Source of the DNA: Bradyrhizobium sediminis
GTDB taxonomy: Bacteria > Pseudomonadota > Alphaproteobacteria > Rhizobiales > Xanthobacteraceae
DNA length: 64,000 nucleotides
Direction of reading: 5' to 3'
Assembly: GCF_018736085.1 (NCBI RefSeq)
Contig: NZ_CP076134.1
Location: 620,001-684,000 of the forward strand
Shown: piece after piece, positions 1-8,224 of the stretch
Layout of the letters: every line of letters starts with the position of its first letter
Numbering within the stretch: position 1 is the stretch's first letter
Notes under the pieces: generated by a model
Told to the model about the DNA's origin: nothing
Seen by the model: only the letters and a program-made list of their open reading frames with translations
The model's database searches: none
Translations under genes and position numbers: made by a program

Positions 1-2
1 GG

Positions 3-89
3 CGACAGATCACGAGCTACAAAAATACGACAACTTCACCCGCTACGGACACCGGCAAGGCCGGGGTGGGCATCGATCCTTCGGACTAA
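3..89 (+). CDS. possible C-terminal end of a gene cut by the window edge
   Basis: An open frame enters from the left edge and stops with TAA at 87-89, giving 28 residues rich in Thr, Gly and Asp and ending GIDPSD. It has no start in the window and no recognisable domain. It could equally be chance; frame and composition are the only support. Confidence 0.25.
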   Translation, partial: RQITSYKNTTTSPATDTGKAGVGIDPSD

Positions 90-170
90 ATGCAATTCCG
101 CGTGGCGGCTAATTCGATGGCGGGGCCATTTTGGTGCAGCGCGCAAGCGGGTTTGACCTGCTGGAACCGG

Positions 171-238
171 TCAAACCTCCAGTTTGTCGCCGCCCTTCAG
201 GTCGAGAATTTCGTGGCCTTCGTCCGAGGTCGCCACCT
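171..238 (-). pseudogene. 3' remnant of a beta-keto acid cleavage enzyme gene
   Basis: This stretch reads in frame, with its TGA, as the last 22 or so codons of the gene at 3654-4577. The DNA match runs from 164-238 against 3647-3721 with 4 differences in 75 bases, then fades over about 15 more. Two differences change amino acids (Ala to Gly, Arg to His). Nothing upstream in frame resembles the rest of the enzyme, so it is a fragment: either the tail of a decayed paralogue or the far end of a duplication made when the 3.4 kb between the copies was inserted. Confidence 0.75.
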
Positions 239-257
239 GTAATCCAAGCCAATCTCT

Positions 258-1307
258 TCAGCGGTTCAGCGCTACGTCCCTGAATGCGGCTACGAGCGGC
301 CTCTCCAGCTTTCCTTCCATGCTGCGAAGGATTTCATAGGCCTGTTCCCGGGGCATGGTCGGCTTGTAGTTGCGGTGTTCGATCAATGCCGCAAAGATAT
401 CGGAAATGGTCAGTATCCGAACGATGTCGGATATGCTGCCGCTACAAAGCGCGTCGGGATAACCACTTCCATCGAGATATTCGTGGTGATGCCGCACTGC
501 ATCAAGGATCTCCGGGGAAATGCCGGCATTCCCCTTCAGCACGTCGTATCCAGCTGCGGGATGGGTTTCGATCAGCGCGCGCTCCTGGTCGTCGAGGCGC
601 CCAGGCTTGTCCAGGACCGCGAGCGGAATTTTGGCCTTGCCAATGTCATGAAACATCGCGGCCGAATACAGCCGCTCGAGGTCCGCTTTCGGCACACCCA
701 GGCTCAGTCCGAAATCGACAGCTATGCCCGTAACCAGAAGGCAGTGTTGATAGGTGCCCTCGTGGTGACGGCGAACCGTCTCGAGCCAGCTGGACAGCCC
801 ATCCTCAGCGATGCTGTCGGCAATCTTGCCGGCGGCACCTTTCGCGCCCCTGATATCGATGGCCTTGCCGCTCAACACTGCCGAGAACATCGAGGACAGG
901 GCGGTCGCACCAGCCGTCGCGGCTTCGCAGGCGCCCGGCAAAGCCTCGGTAGAGATCGTCCGGGAAGGATTGGTATCGACCAGTGCGGCCAGCAAGCTCG
1001 CCTGATTGACGGGATTGACAAGTACGCGCGTCGCCCCAAGCGCATAGGCCTGAACGGAAAACAGGCGCGCCTTCTGATCAATGACGAAAATGCGCCTGCG
1101 CACGTGACTTGATTTTCCAAACATCTCCTTAAGTGCCGCAATATTGTCAACGGCCCGCAGGTCCGCCGTGACGACGACGGCATCGGATTCGTTGCGTCGA
1201 GTGCTAGCGTCGTTCAGCAACTCGGTTGTTACGGCGTAATGCTGCTCCAGCATGGCGCGGAGGCCCGTAAGCTTGCTAACGGTATCTGCGACAACATGAA
1301 CGGGCAT
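258..1307 (-). CDS. HD-GYP domain protein, probable c-di-GMP phosphodiesterase
   Basis: The 349-residue protein has two parts. Residues 1-110 look like a receiver-type alpha/beta fold, but I cannot point to a convincing phospho-acceptor set. Residues 180-345 are a HD-GYP domain with the HD pair at 220-221 in HDIGK, the HHHE motif at 273-276 and DGSGYP at 279-284; these match the metal-binding and GYP signatures of c-di-GMP hydrolases. There is no signal peptide or membrane segment, so it should be cytoplasmic. It is the last gene of a minus-strand set with a PilZ protein and a 55-residue protein, which fits second-messenger turnover next to a receptor. Confidence 0.9.
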   Translation of the reverse strand: MPVHVVADTVSKLTGLRAMLEQHYAVTTELLNDASTRRNESDAVVVTADLRAVDNIAALKEMFGKSSHVRRRIFVIDQKARLFSVQAYALGATRVLVNPVNQASLLAALVDTNPSRTISTEALPGACEAATAGATALSSMFSAVLSGKAIDIRGAKGAAGKIADSIAEDGLSSWLETVRRHHEGTYQHCLLVTGIAVDFGLSLGVPKADLERLYSAAMFHDIGKAKIPLAVLDKPGRLDDQERALIETHPAAGYDVLKGNAGISPEILDAVRHHHEYLDGSGYPDALCSGSISDIVRILTISDIFAALIEHRNYKPTMPREQAYEILRSMEGKLERPLVAAFRDVALNR

Positions 1308-1360
1308 GGACGTCAGGTCTCACTTCTGTCTGTCGTCATCCAAAGTGATGATGATTGCAG

Positions 1361-1528
1361 TCATCGTGTAAGAAAGCGTTCGAGTTCGGTGCATATCTGG
1401 TGGGCCAGATCCTCCGTGATTTCGAATCGTATTTCTTCATCGGCGGTATTGATCTGCACGATGCCGGAAAGCGGTTCGGTCGATTTGGTCAAGACAAGGA
1501 TTTCGGTTATCTTGTGTGGGTCGCTCAT
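1361..1528 (-). CDS. small 55-aa protein between PilZ and HD-GYP genes
   Basis: ATG at 1526-1528 follows the TGA of the PilZ gene by a single base, and the frame runs 55 codons to TGA at 1361. The product (starting MSDPHKITEILVL) is acidic in its second half and ends in a leucine-rich amphipathic helix. It has no signal peptide or known domain that I recognise. The one-base junction suggests translational coupling to the PilZ gene. The function is unknown; a small partner or regulator of the c-di-GMP module is inference only. Confidence 0.6.
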   Translation of the reverse strand: MSDPHKITEILVLTKSTEPLSGIVQINTADEEIRFEITEDLAHQICTELERFLTR

Positions 1529-1529
1529 C

Positions 1530-1856
1530 TCAGGCTGGCTCGTTGGTTGTTTGGGGTTTCAGAGGTTTCTTCCGGATGAGCTTCCGCTCCAGGAATTCGA
1601 CACCGATCTGGTCGCCGGCGACCCGCACCAGTTTGCAGCGGCGGAACGCGCTGCCCGTGGACGAAAGCAGCAGGAAAAATTCCTTGAGGTCCAATCCCTC
1701 GATGGACCCATCGATGCACAGGCGCGCGCCGGTCTGTGAAACGTCGATCATCACGCAGTCTCGCCGCCAGGTGCCGTCAATTCCCATGACATAAACATGG
1801 ATGCCGCGTTCGAAATTGACGCGCTCGCTCTTTCTGTCTCCAAAAGCCATCTGCAA
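1530..1856 (-). CDS. PilZ domain protein
   Basis: A 108-residue protein, essentially one PilZ domain. An arginine-rich N-terminal stretch (DRKSERVNFER) is followed by DVSQTGARL, together the usual RxxxR and D/NxSxxG c-di-GMP-binding motifs. A later ATG (MAFGDRK, two codons in) is an alternative start. It is the first gene of a set with the 55-aa protein and the HD-GYP phosphodiesterase, so it is probably a c-di-GMP receptor. The basic tail (KLIRKKPLKP) is unusual and may be flexible. Confidence 0.85.
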   Translation of the reverse strand: MQMAFGDRKSERVNFERGIHVYVMGIDGTWRRDCVMIDVSQTGARLCIDGSIEGLDLKEFFLLLSSTGSAFRRCKLVRVAGDQIGVEFLERKLIRKKPLKPQTTNEPA

Positions 1857-2269
1857 AATCCGATCGATAAAATATCCTCGTCAGGCGCTCCTCGCATTTA
1901 CTTCGCAGAGCTGCGAAAAATCGCCGCAGTCGCGGGGCGTTTGATTTCGACGGCTTCGCGAAATCAATCTTGTGCTCTTCGTATCCTGCCTTCTGGTCTC
2001 GATTCTCCCGATCGGCAGCGCGGCAAGGCCGTCGGACAAATGTGAGGCGCCGGCGTCTTGCAGGACTGCTATCCAAAATTGTCCGCAGCGGGCATCGTTG
2101 CCCTTGCTACGCTATGCAGCCCCGGCGGGAGCCGTATTCACAACTAGAACTCGACAATTTCCATAGGATGCTCTCTAAACTACAACGTACGGTAAATTAC
2201 CTCGACTACGTCGATTTTCATCAGTGCCAATTGTGAAAAGTAATTTAGTCTGCGCTCGGGGAACTTGAG
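1857..2269. other. 413-bp divergent intergenic region with small inverted repeats
   Basis: This gap separates the minus-strand PilZ/HD-GYP genes from the plus-strand XRE regulator and must hold both promoters. Inverted repeats are visible at 1902-1917 (TTCGCAG / CTGCGAA, 2-base loop) and 1941-1967 (TTGATTTCG / CGAAATCAA). The odd palindrome GGTAAATTACC lies at 2191-2201, close to the regulator. The last could be an autoregulatory operator. I see no convincing gene. The region is visibly more AT-rich than its surroundings near 2150-2260. Confidence 0.4.
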
Positions 2270-3127
2270 ATGGGAAGCTCTCCGGAAGATTATGGAGGGA
2301 CAAAATATCCTATGATACGCACTGCGGTGCGACAACGAGCTCTTGCCGAATTCCTGCGCAAGCATCGCGAGTCGATCGTCAAGCCAGTCGATGACAAGCA
2401 CGTCGGCGAACGGAGACGAAGAACGGTAGGACTTCGCCGCGAAGAAGTTGCTGAGATGGCGGCGATTAGCTCTACCTGGTACACGCGGCTGGAGCAGGGA
2501 AAGGAAGTAGCGCCTTCCAGCGCTGCGCTCGGACGCATTGCCGACGTGCTGCAGTTGGCACCCGCAGAGCGGGCTTACCTTTTCGAATTGGGCCGACGAG
2601 TTGATCCGAACGATGCTTCGAACTTCGCCGATGATCTCGTCGGCAAAACGATCGAGAGCTGTGTCCGTTCCATCTCGTACCCGGCCTTTGTGCTCGACAG
2701 ATATTGGACGATGCTGTTCTGGAATGACGAATTGGCGGAACTGTTCCCGCCATGGCTGAACGATCCGGAAAGGAACTTGCTGCGACTTATGTTTCTCAAT
2801 TTGAATGCGAGAACGCTCGTCGTCGATTGGGAGCCTCGGGCGCGCAGCCTCCTGGCACAGTTCCGGGTTGATTTCGGCAAGTATATTGATGATCAGAAGA
2901 TGCTTGATCTGGTCAGCAAGCTAAGCGAGGAGTCGGATCACTTTCGGAGATTGTGGCAAGAACAGCGGGTTCTGTCTTCGGACGGGATCGAAAAGTCATA
3001 CAATCATCCCCAGTGGGGCTTGCTGAAATTTCGTCAAACAACCTTCCTCGCCGCCAGTGATTCCTCGATCAAGCTGGTCATCTTGAAGCCGTGCAATGAG
3101 GCTGCGATCACCTGCCTCGGGCGATGA
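2270..3127 (+). CDS. XRE-family regulator with MmyB-like ligand-binding domain
   Basis: Residues 17-100 form a helix-turn-helix of the kind RREEVAEMAAISSTWYTRLEQG, where a short HTH is followed by the WYTRLEQGK sequence typical of the MmyB-like group. Residues 110-285 match the layout of the MmyB ligand-binding domain, with PAFVLDRYW, FWNDELAELF and a closing FRQTTFLAASD region. Members are cytoplasmic repressors or activators, often next to a short-chain dehydrogenase they control; no such target is adjacent here. ATG 2270 has GGGGA upstream at good spacing. ATG 2312, after GGAGG but with long spacing, is the alternative start. Confidence 0.85.
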   Translation: MGSSPEDYGGTKYPMIRTAVRQRALAEFLRKHRESIVKPVDDKHVGERRRRTVGLRREEVAEMAAISSTWYTRLEQGKEVAPSSAALGRIADVLQLAPAERAYLFELGRRVDPNDASNFADDLVGKTIESCVRSISYPAFVLDRYWTMLFWNDELAELFPPWLNDPERNLLRLMFLNLNARTLVVDWEPRARSLLAQFRVDFGKYIDDQKMLDLVSKLSEESDHFRRLWQEQRVLSSDGIEKSYNHPQWGLLKFRQTTFLAASDSSIKLVILKPCNEAAITCLGR

Positions 3128-3261
3128 GACTTGTCGTGGGACGTGTTATCCCAGGATAAGAAGGCAAGTGCACCCTATGCATTTTCCTAACCATAAAGCT
3201 CCACGAAGCGTTTAGACCATTCTGCGAAACTGTGTGTGAGATTCAGTCACAGGAAGCAGCG

Positions 3262-3507
3262 ATGCACCCGAGACGCTTCACACGAGTGCGGCCGACAGGC
3301 AGAAATGCCGATGTGGCCAAATTGATCGTTGGCCCGAAGGATCCCGTCATTGATTGCAGGGTCATAGACTATTCCCCTGGCGGCGCGTGCCTCGAAGTGT
3401 TCGGACAGCCCAGATTGCCCAATCGATTTGAGCTGCTATTCGGCGGCACCAGGAAGCGTTGCCGGATTGTCTGGAACTCCGGCCGCCGCCTTGGGGTTGC
3501 CTTCTGA
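3262..3507 (+). CDS. short PilZ domain protein
   Basis: An 81-residue PilZ-like protein. It has an arginine cluster at the N terminus (PRRFTRVRP) and DYSPGGACLEV, which corresponds to the D/NxSxxG motif, then a strand-rich remainder ending in RLGVAF. I chose ATG 3262 over the in-frame ATG 3232 because AGGAAG sits about 5 bases upstream of it. It lies 130 bp after the XRE regulator, so co-transcription is possible but not certain. It probably binds c-di-GMP; the target is unknown. Confidence 0.75.
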   Translation: MHPRRFTRVRPTGRNADVAKLIVGPKDPVIDCRVIDYSPGGACLEVFGQPRLPNRFELLFGGTRKRCRIVWNSGRRLGVAF

Positions 3508-3653
3508 CAGAATTGCGTATCGCGTCGAAAGGCGGGGCTCAACGCCGCGCCTCTCGATCCGCACTCAATATATGCCGGTCACGAACACATGCAGCAGCGG
3601 CCACTTCCGCAGACGTCGGGTGCTGGGTTGGCGCTGCAGGCTTGACGAACCGG

Positions 3654-4577
3654 TCAAACCTCCAGTTTGTCGCCGCCCTTCAGGTCGAGAATCTCGCGGG
3701 CCTCGTCCGAGGTCGCCACCTCGAGGCCCAGCCCCTCGATGATCTTGCGCGCGAGCGTTACCTGCTCGGCGTTTGAGGCCGCCATCCGTCCGGGCGCCGC
3801 CCACAGCGAATCCTCGAGCCCGACGCGGATGTTGCCGCCCATGGCGGCGGCCATCGCCGCGATCGGCAATTGGTTGCGGCCTGCGCCCAGCACGGACCAC
3901 ACCATCTTGTCGCCGAACAGCCGGTCGGCGGTGCGCTTCATGTGCAGCACGTCTTCCGGATGCGCGCCGGTGCCGCCCTGCAGGCCGAACACGGTCTGCA
4001 CGAACAAAGGCGGCTTCACCATGCCCTGCTCGAGGAAGTAGTTGAGGTTGTAGAGATGCGCGGTGTCGTAGCACTCGAATTCGAAGCGGGTGCCGGTCTC
4101 CGACAGCGTCTTCAGGACATATTCGATGTCCTGGAAGGTGTTGCGGAACACGATGTCCTTGTTCTGCAGATGCTTCAGTTCCCACTCGTGCTCGAATTTC
4201 TTGAAGCGGTTCAGCATGCCGAAAAAGGCAAAATTCATCGAGCCCATGTTCAGCGACGCTACTTCCGGCTTGTAGACCGCGGCGGGGCGGACGCGCTCGT
4301 CCACCGTCATGGTCGGCGCGCCGCCGGTGGTGAGGTTGATCACGCAGTTCGAGCGCTGCTTGATGATTTTCAGGAACGGCGCAAAGGCCTCGGGGCTCTG
4401 GTCGGGCTGACCGGTCCTGGGATTGCGCGCGTGCAGATGAACGATGGCCGCACCCGCTTCGGCGGCATCGACCGCGGCGTCGGCGATTTCCTGCGGCGTC
4501 ACCGGCAGAGCCTTCGACATCGAGGGGGTGTGGATCGCGCCGGTCACGGCGCAGGTGATGATGACTTTTCGGCTCAT
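3654..4577 (-). CDS. beta-keto acid cleavage enzyme (BKACE / DUF849 family)
   Basis: A 307-residue protein of the family that condenses a beta-keto acid with acetyl-CoA to give acetoacetate and a new acyl-CoA (the 3-keto-5-aminohexanoate cleavage enzyme is the type member). Seen in the sequence: TCAVTGAIHTPS near the N terminus, the zinc-binding HLHAR at 47-51, NLTTGG at 81-86 and the late metal/substrate glutamate in VGLEDSLW (about 255). It lies downstream of the hydroxyacid dehydrogenase and ABC importer genes on the same strand, which suggests a pathway: import, oxidation of a beta-hydroxy acid, then cleavage. The actual substrate (carnitine-like, amino-hexanoate or other) cannot be read from sequence. 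Confidence 0.88.
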   Translation of the reverse strand: MSRKVIITCAVTGAIHTPSMSKALPVTPQEIADAAVDAAEAGAAIVHLHARNPRTGQPDQSPEAFAPFLKIIKQRSNCVINLTTGGAPTMTVDERVRPAAVYKPEVASLNMGSMNFAFFGMLNRFKKFEHEWELKHLQNKDIVFRNTFQDIEYVLKTLSETGTRFEFECYDTAHLYNLNYFLEQGMVKPPLFVQTVFGLQGGTGAHPEDVLHMKRTADRLFGDKMVWSVLGAGRNQLPIAAMAAAMGGNIRVGLEDSLWAAPGRMAASNAEQVTLARKIIEGLGLEVATSDEAREILDLKGGDKLEV

Positions 4578-4612
4578 GTCTTGTTCACTTTCTTCGCGGT
4601 CGTATCTAATTC

Positions 4613-4736
4613 GTCATTCCGGGATGGTCCGCAGGACCAGACCTAAGGTGCGCGATTGCGCACCGGGGAATCTCGAGATTCTTTGATGTGCAAGTGCACA
4701 TCAGAGTTCGTCGCTGTCGCGACGCCCCGGAATGAC
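4613..4736. repeat. dispersed palindromic element, family A (long form)
   Basis: A 124-bp imperfect palindrome bounded by GTCATTCCGGG and CCCCGGAATGAC, with internal stems GGTCC..GGACC, GTGCGC..GCGCAC, TCTCGAGA and GTGCA..TGCAC. A second long copy is at 56899-57020 and short forms are at 21473-21554 and 55636-55715. This copy overlaps the 3' end of the dehydrogenase gene and supplies its last 30 or so codons and its stop. Confidence 0.9.
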
Positions 4737-5671
4737 GTTTGAGTAGCCTTGTGGGCTGCCAGCGCCGCCAGGCGCTCGTTGCGCCGCTGCGTCAGTGCGG
4801 CGATGCGCTCCGGCGTCGGCTGATGCGGCCACGCCGCGATCACCCGGTCCACATTCGGGCTTTGGTAGACTTCGGGGCCGGCGCAAGCCGAGGCCAGCTC
4901 CTTGTAGAATCCGGTATAGCGCGCGCAATAATCGGGAATGCCGCCGGGCGCATTAAGCTCGATGGTCTCGAACGGTCCGAGAAACGACCAGCGCAGCCCG
5001 AGGCCGTCCTTGACGGTGTGATCGAGGTCTTCCGCGGAGATATAGCCTTCGCCGACGAGACGAAATGCTTCCGCCAGCAGCGCGCCCTGCAGCCGGTTCA
5101 GCACAAAGCCTGATATCTCGCGGTTGATCGTGACTGGCACCTGGCCGATCTCGCGATAGATCTTTCGCGCGCGCTCGATCGCGTCGGGCGAGGTCCACGG
5201 CGCGCCGCACAATTCGACCAGCGGCACCAGATGCGGCGGATTGACGGGGTGGCCGACCAGGCAACGCGCCCGGCCCGGCAGCGTCTCGGTGAAGCGCGAT
5301 GCCGTAATCGCCGAGGTCGAGGACACCAGCAGCGCGTCTGATGGCGCGAGCTTGTCGAGCTGGGCGAAGATGGCCTTCTTGTCCTCGACGATCTCCGGAC
5401 CGTTTTCCTGGACGAATTCGACGTCCAGCAGCGCTTCCTGCAGGCTTCCCGCAATCGAGATCCGCGCGACGGCGCCGTCGGGATCGTCGGCGAGGCCATG
5501 GCGGGCCAGCGCCTGCAACTCGTCGCGGATCAGGCGGGGCGCCGCCTTCAGTGTCGGAACATGCGGATCGGTGAGTCGCACGTTCCACCCCGCACGCGCG
5601 AAGATGGTGGCCCAGGCGCGTCCGATCAGGCCGCTTCCGACGATGGCGACGTTGCGTTCAGTGCTTGCCAT
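4643..5671 (-). CDS. 3-hydroxyacyl-CoA dehydrogenase family / lambda-crystallin-like hydroxyacid dehydrogenase
   Basis: A 342-residue NAD-dependent dehydrogenase. The Rossmann motif GSGLIGRAW is at residues 12-20. VGHPVNPPHLVPLVE supplies the catalytic His region, and the C-terminal helical domain holds GFVLNRLQGALLAEA. The layout fits lambda-crystallin/L-gulonate 3-dehydrogenase and the related L-carnitine dehydrogenase. It lacks the C-terminal thioesterase found in some carnitine dehydrogenases. Residues from about 313 onward (FRGVATATNSD..., ending VRNRAP) are encoded by the palindromic element at 4613-4736, so the native C terminus has been replaced or extended. Placed between importer and BKACE genes, it probably makes the beta-keto acid that BKACE cleaves. 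Confidence 0.85.
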   Translation of the reverse strand: MASTERNVAIVGSGLIGRAWATIFARAGWNVRLTDPHVPTLKAAPRLIRDELQALARHGLADDPDGAVARISIAGSLQEALLDVEFVQENGPEIVEDKKAIFAQLDKLAPSDALLVSSTSAITASRFTETLPGRARCLVGHPVNPPHLVPLVELCGAPWTSPDAIERARKIYREIGQVPVTINREISGFVLNRLQGALLAEAFRLVGEGYISAEDLDHTVKDGLGLRWSFLGPFETIELNAPGGIPDYCARYTGFYKELASACAGPEVYQSPNVDRVIAAWPHQPTPERIAALTQRRNERLAALAAHKATQTSFRGVATATNSDVHLHIKESRDSPVRNRAP

Positions 5672-5694
5672 TTTTCCTTCTCACAGCCCTCATC

Positions 5695-8214
5695 TCACAG
5701 CCAGAGCACCTTGCGGCGCAAGTCGAGATCGTCGCGCAGGTCCTTCGACGGCCCCTGGTGGATCACCCGGCCGCGCTCCAGCGCCACCGTAGTATCGGAC
5801 AACGCCAGCGCCAGATCGAGATGGTGATCGACGATGATGATGGCGATTTCCTTGCGCAGCCGGTCGAAGGTCTCGAACAATTGCTCCACCACGGTCGGCG
5901 CGAGGCCCTCGAAGGGTTCGTCGAGCAGCAACACCCGGACGTCACCCGACAGCGCGCGAGCGACCGCGACCATCTGCTGCTCGCCGCCGGAAAGATAGTC
6001 GGCGGGGCTGTCGAGTCGTTCGCGAATCCGCGGGAAATATTCGTAGATGCGCTCCCGCGTCCAGTGCACGCCGTTGCCGGTCTGGCGCTTCAGCCCGCCA
6101 AGCTCGAGGTTCTGTTCCACGCTCATGCCGGCGAACAGGCCGCGGCCCTGCGGCACGTAGCCGATGCCGAGCCGCGCATTCTGCGCCGACGAATGGCCGA
6201 TCAACTCGCTGTCGGCGAGTTTGATCGACCCGTTCGATGCCGGCGCGATGCCGACCAGCGTCTTCAGCAGCGTCGACTTGCCGGCGCCGTTGCGGCCCAA
6301 CAGCGCGATGATCTCGTTCTCGTGCAGCGTGAAATTGACGTCGTTGAGGATGTGGCTCTTGCCGTAGAACGTGTCGACGTTGCCGACCGTCAGCAGCGCG
6401 TTGACGCGGGCGGCGGTTTCGCGCGGGCGCGCGGCAATTTCCGTCGCGCCGGAGCCGATATAGACTTCCTGCACCTTCGGGCTGGTACGGGCTTCCTCGA
6501 CGGTGCCGTCAAGCAGCACCCGGCCTTCATTCATGACCGTGACATGGTCGGCGAGCTGGAATACCCGGTCGATATCGTGTTCGACCAGCAGCACCGGCAG
6601 ATCCGACGATATCCGCTTGATGATGGCGCCGATCCGCTCGCGCTCCGCCGCGGCAAGGCCGGCGAGCGGTTCGTCGAGCAGCAGCACGCGGGGCGCGGTC
6701 GCAAGCGCCACGCCCATGTCGAGCAGCCGCTGGCCGCCATAGGACAAGTTGCCCGCTTCGGCCTTCTCGATGCCGGCAAGGCCGAGATAGCGGATGGTGG
6801 CGTCGGTCTCGACGTTGATCGCATCGATCGACAGCGCGTTCGCGAGGGGATCGAAGCGGCGGGGATGCCGCGCCTGCACCGCAAGCCTGATGTTTTCGCC
6901 GACGCTCAGGGCCGGAAACAGGTTGGTGATCTGGAACGAGCGGCCGATGCCGGCGCGGGCGATCTCCTCCGGCGTTTCGCCGGCGATCGGCTGGCCCATC
7001 AGCGATACGGTGCCCTGGTCCGGCGGGAACATGCCGGACAAGAGGTTGAACGCAGTGGTCTTGCCGGCGCCGTTGGGCCCGATCAGTGCATGCAGGGTGC
7101 GGTCGGCAATCCTGATGTCGATCCCCTGCACCGCCCTGATGCCGCCGAAATTCTTGACGATGTGTCGGGCCGACAGCACCGGCCCTGCGATGTGGGATTT
7201 GGGTCGCAGGAATTCCGGCAGCGGCAGCGCTTCGATGCGGCGCGCCGACATCGCGGCGTCTTCGGTCGTCTTCTTGCGGAACGGCGCGATCAGCTGTTCG
7301 CCGACGCCGACCAGACCGGTCGGCGAAAACACGATGAAGCTGACGAATATCAGGCCGAACCAGAACAGCCAGTTCTCGGTGTAGATGCCGAGGAACTCGC
7401 GGAACAGGATGAAGAACAGCGCGCCGAGCGCGGGTCCCAGGAAACTGCGCATGCCGCCGATCACGACCATGGCCAGGAGATCGCCGGAGAACGAGACCGA
7501 GATCGGATCGGCCGAGGTCATGCGGTTCTGGTAAAGCAGCAGGATGCCGGCAAGCCCGGTGATCCCGGCCGACAGCACGAAAGCGGCGAGCTTGTAGCGG
7601 TTGGTCGGATAGCCGAGGAAACGCGCGCGTTGCTCGTTCTCGCGGATCGCCACCAGCACGCTGCCGACCGTCGAGTTATGGAAGCGCCATAGCAGGATCA
7701 GCACCAGGAAGGCGATTGCAGCGACGAACCAGTAGTAATTCGTGGAGGATTCCAGATCGACGCCGAGCAGCGTCGGCCGCGTGATGCCGCCGAGGCCGTT
7801 CTCGCCGCCGGTGACGTCGGTCCAGCGGAACGCGACCGCGTACAGCATCGCCGCCAGCGCCAGCGTCAGCAGCGAGAAATATACCCCGCGCCGCCGCAGG
7901 ATCAGGAAGCCGAACGTGGCGGCGATGGCGGTGACGATCAGCACGCCGGCGATGGTGGGACCGAAGAACGAGCCCGGCATCACATTGCGCTGGACCAGCG
8001 CCGCCGCATAGGCGGCGAGGCCGAACCAGGCGCCATGGCCGAACGACACCAGGCCGGTATGGCCGACCAGGATGTTCAGCGCCATGCAGGCCAGCGCATA
8101 GGTGACGACCTCGGTCGCCGAGGTCATGGTGAGGCCGAGCGCGAGCAGCAGCGGCGGCAGCACAAGCAGTCCGAGGGCGGCGATCAACAGTGGAATCGGC
8201 AGGCGCTTCATCAT
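5695..8214 (-). CDS. branched-chain-type ABC importer: LivM permease fused to LivG-like and LivF-like ATPases
   Basis: One 839-residue polypeptide with three transporter parts. Residues 1-310 are a LivM-type permease with about eight to ten membrane segments. Residues 345-590 are a LivG-like ATPase (Walker A GPNGAGKTT about 379, signature SYGGQ about 491, LLLDEP about 511). Residues 605-839 are a LivF-like ATPase (GRNGAGKST about 640, LSGGEQQ about 741, LLLDEP about 762). These are normally three genes. The linkers at 311-344 and 590-604 show no start-like methionine with a ribosome site, so the fusion looks real. It follows livH by 10 bp and precedes the dehydrogenase by 23 bp. The substrate is unknown; LIV-family importers also take up aromatic and other carboxylic compounds. 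Confidence 0.92.
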   Translation of the reverse strand: MMKRLPIPLLIAALGLLVLPPLLLALGLTMTSATEVVTYALACMALNILVGHTGLVSFGHGAWFGLAAYAAALVQRNVMPGSFFGPTIAGVLIVTAIAATFGFLILRRRGVYFSLLTLALAAMLYAVAFRWTDVTGGENGLGGITRPTLLGVDLESSTNYYWFVAAIAFLVLILLWRFHNSTVGSVLVAIRENEQRARFLGYPTNRYKLAAFVLSAGITGLAGILLLYQNRMTSADPISVSFSGDLLAMVVIGGMRSFLGPALGALFFILFREFLGIYTENWLFWFGLIFVSFIVFSPTGLVGVGEQLIAPFRKKTTEDAAMSARRIEALPLPEFLRPKSHIAGPVLSARHIVKNFGGIRAVQGIDIRIADRTLHALIGPNGAGKTTAFNLLSGMFPPDQGTVSLMGQPIAGETPEEIARAGIGRSFQITNLFPALSVGENIRLAVQARHPRRFDPLANALSIDAINVETDATIRYLGLAGIEKAEAGNLSYGGQRLLDMGVALATAPRVLLLDEPLAGLAAAERERIGAIIKRISSDLPVLLVEHDIDRVFQLADHVTVMNEGRVLLDGTVEEARTSPKVQEVYIGSGATEIAARPRETAARVNALLTVGNVDTFYGKSHILNDVNFTLHENEIIALLGRNGAGKSTLLKTLVGIAPASNGSIKLADSELIGHSSAQNARLGIGYVPQGRGLFAGMSVEQNLELGGLKRQTGNGVHWTRERIYEYFPRIRERLDSPADYLSGGEQQMVAVARALSGDVRVLLLDEPFEGLAPTVVEQLFETFDRLRKEIAIIIVDHHLDLALALSDTTVALERGRVIHQGPSKDLRDDLDLRRKVLWL

Positions 8215-8224
8215 GATCGGCGCC

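Noticed and set aside
5665..7692. A 675-codon open frame on the plus strand
   Set aside because: It is antisense to the LivMGF fusion and lacks recognisable domains; the minus-strand gene has full ABC motifs.
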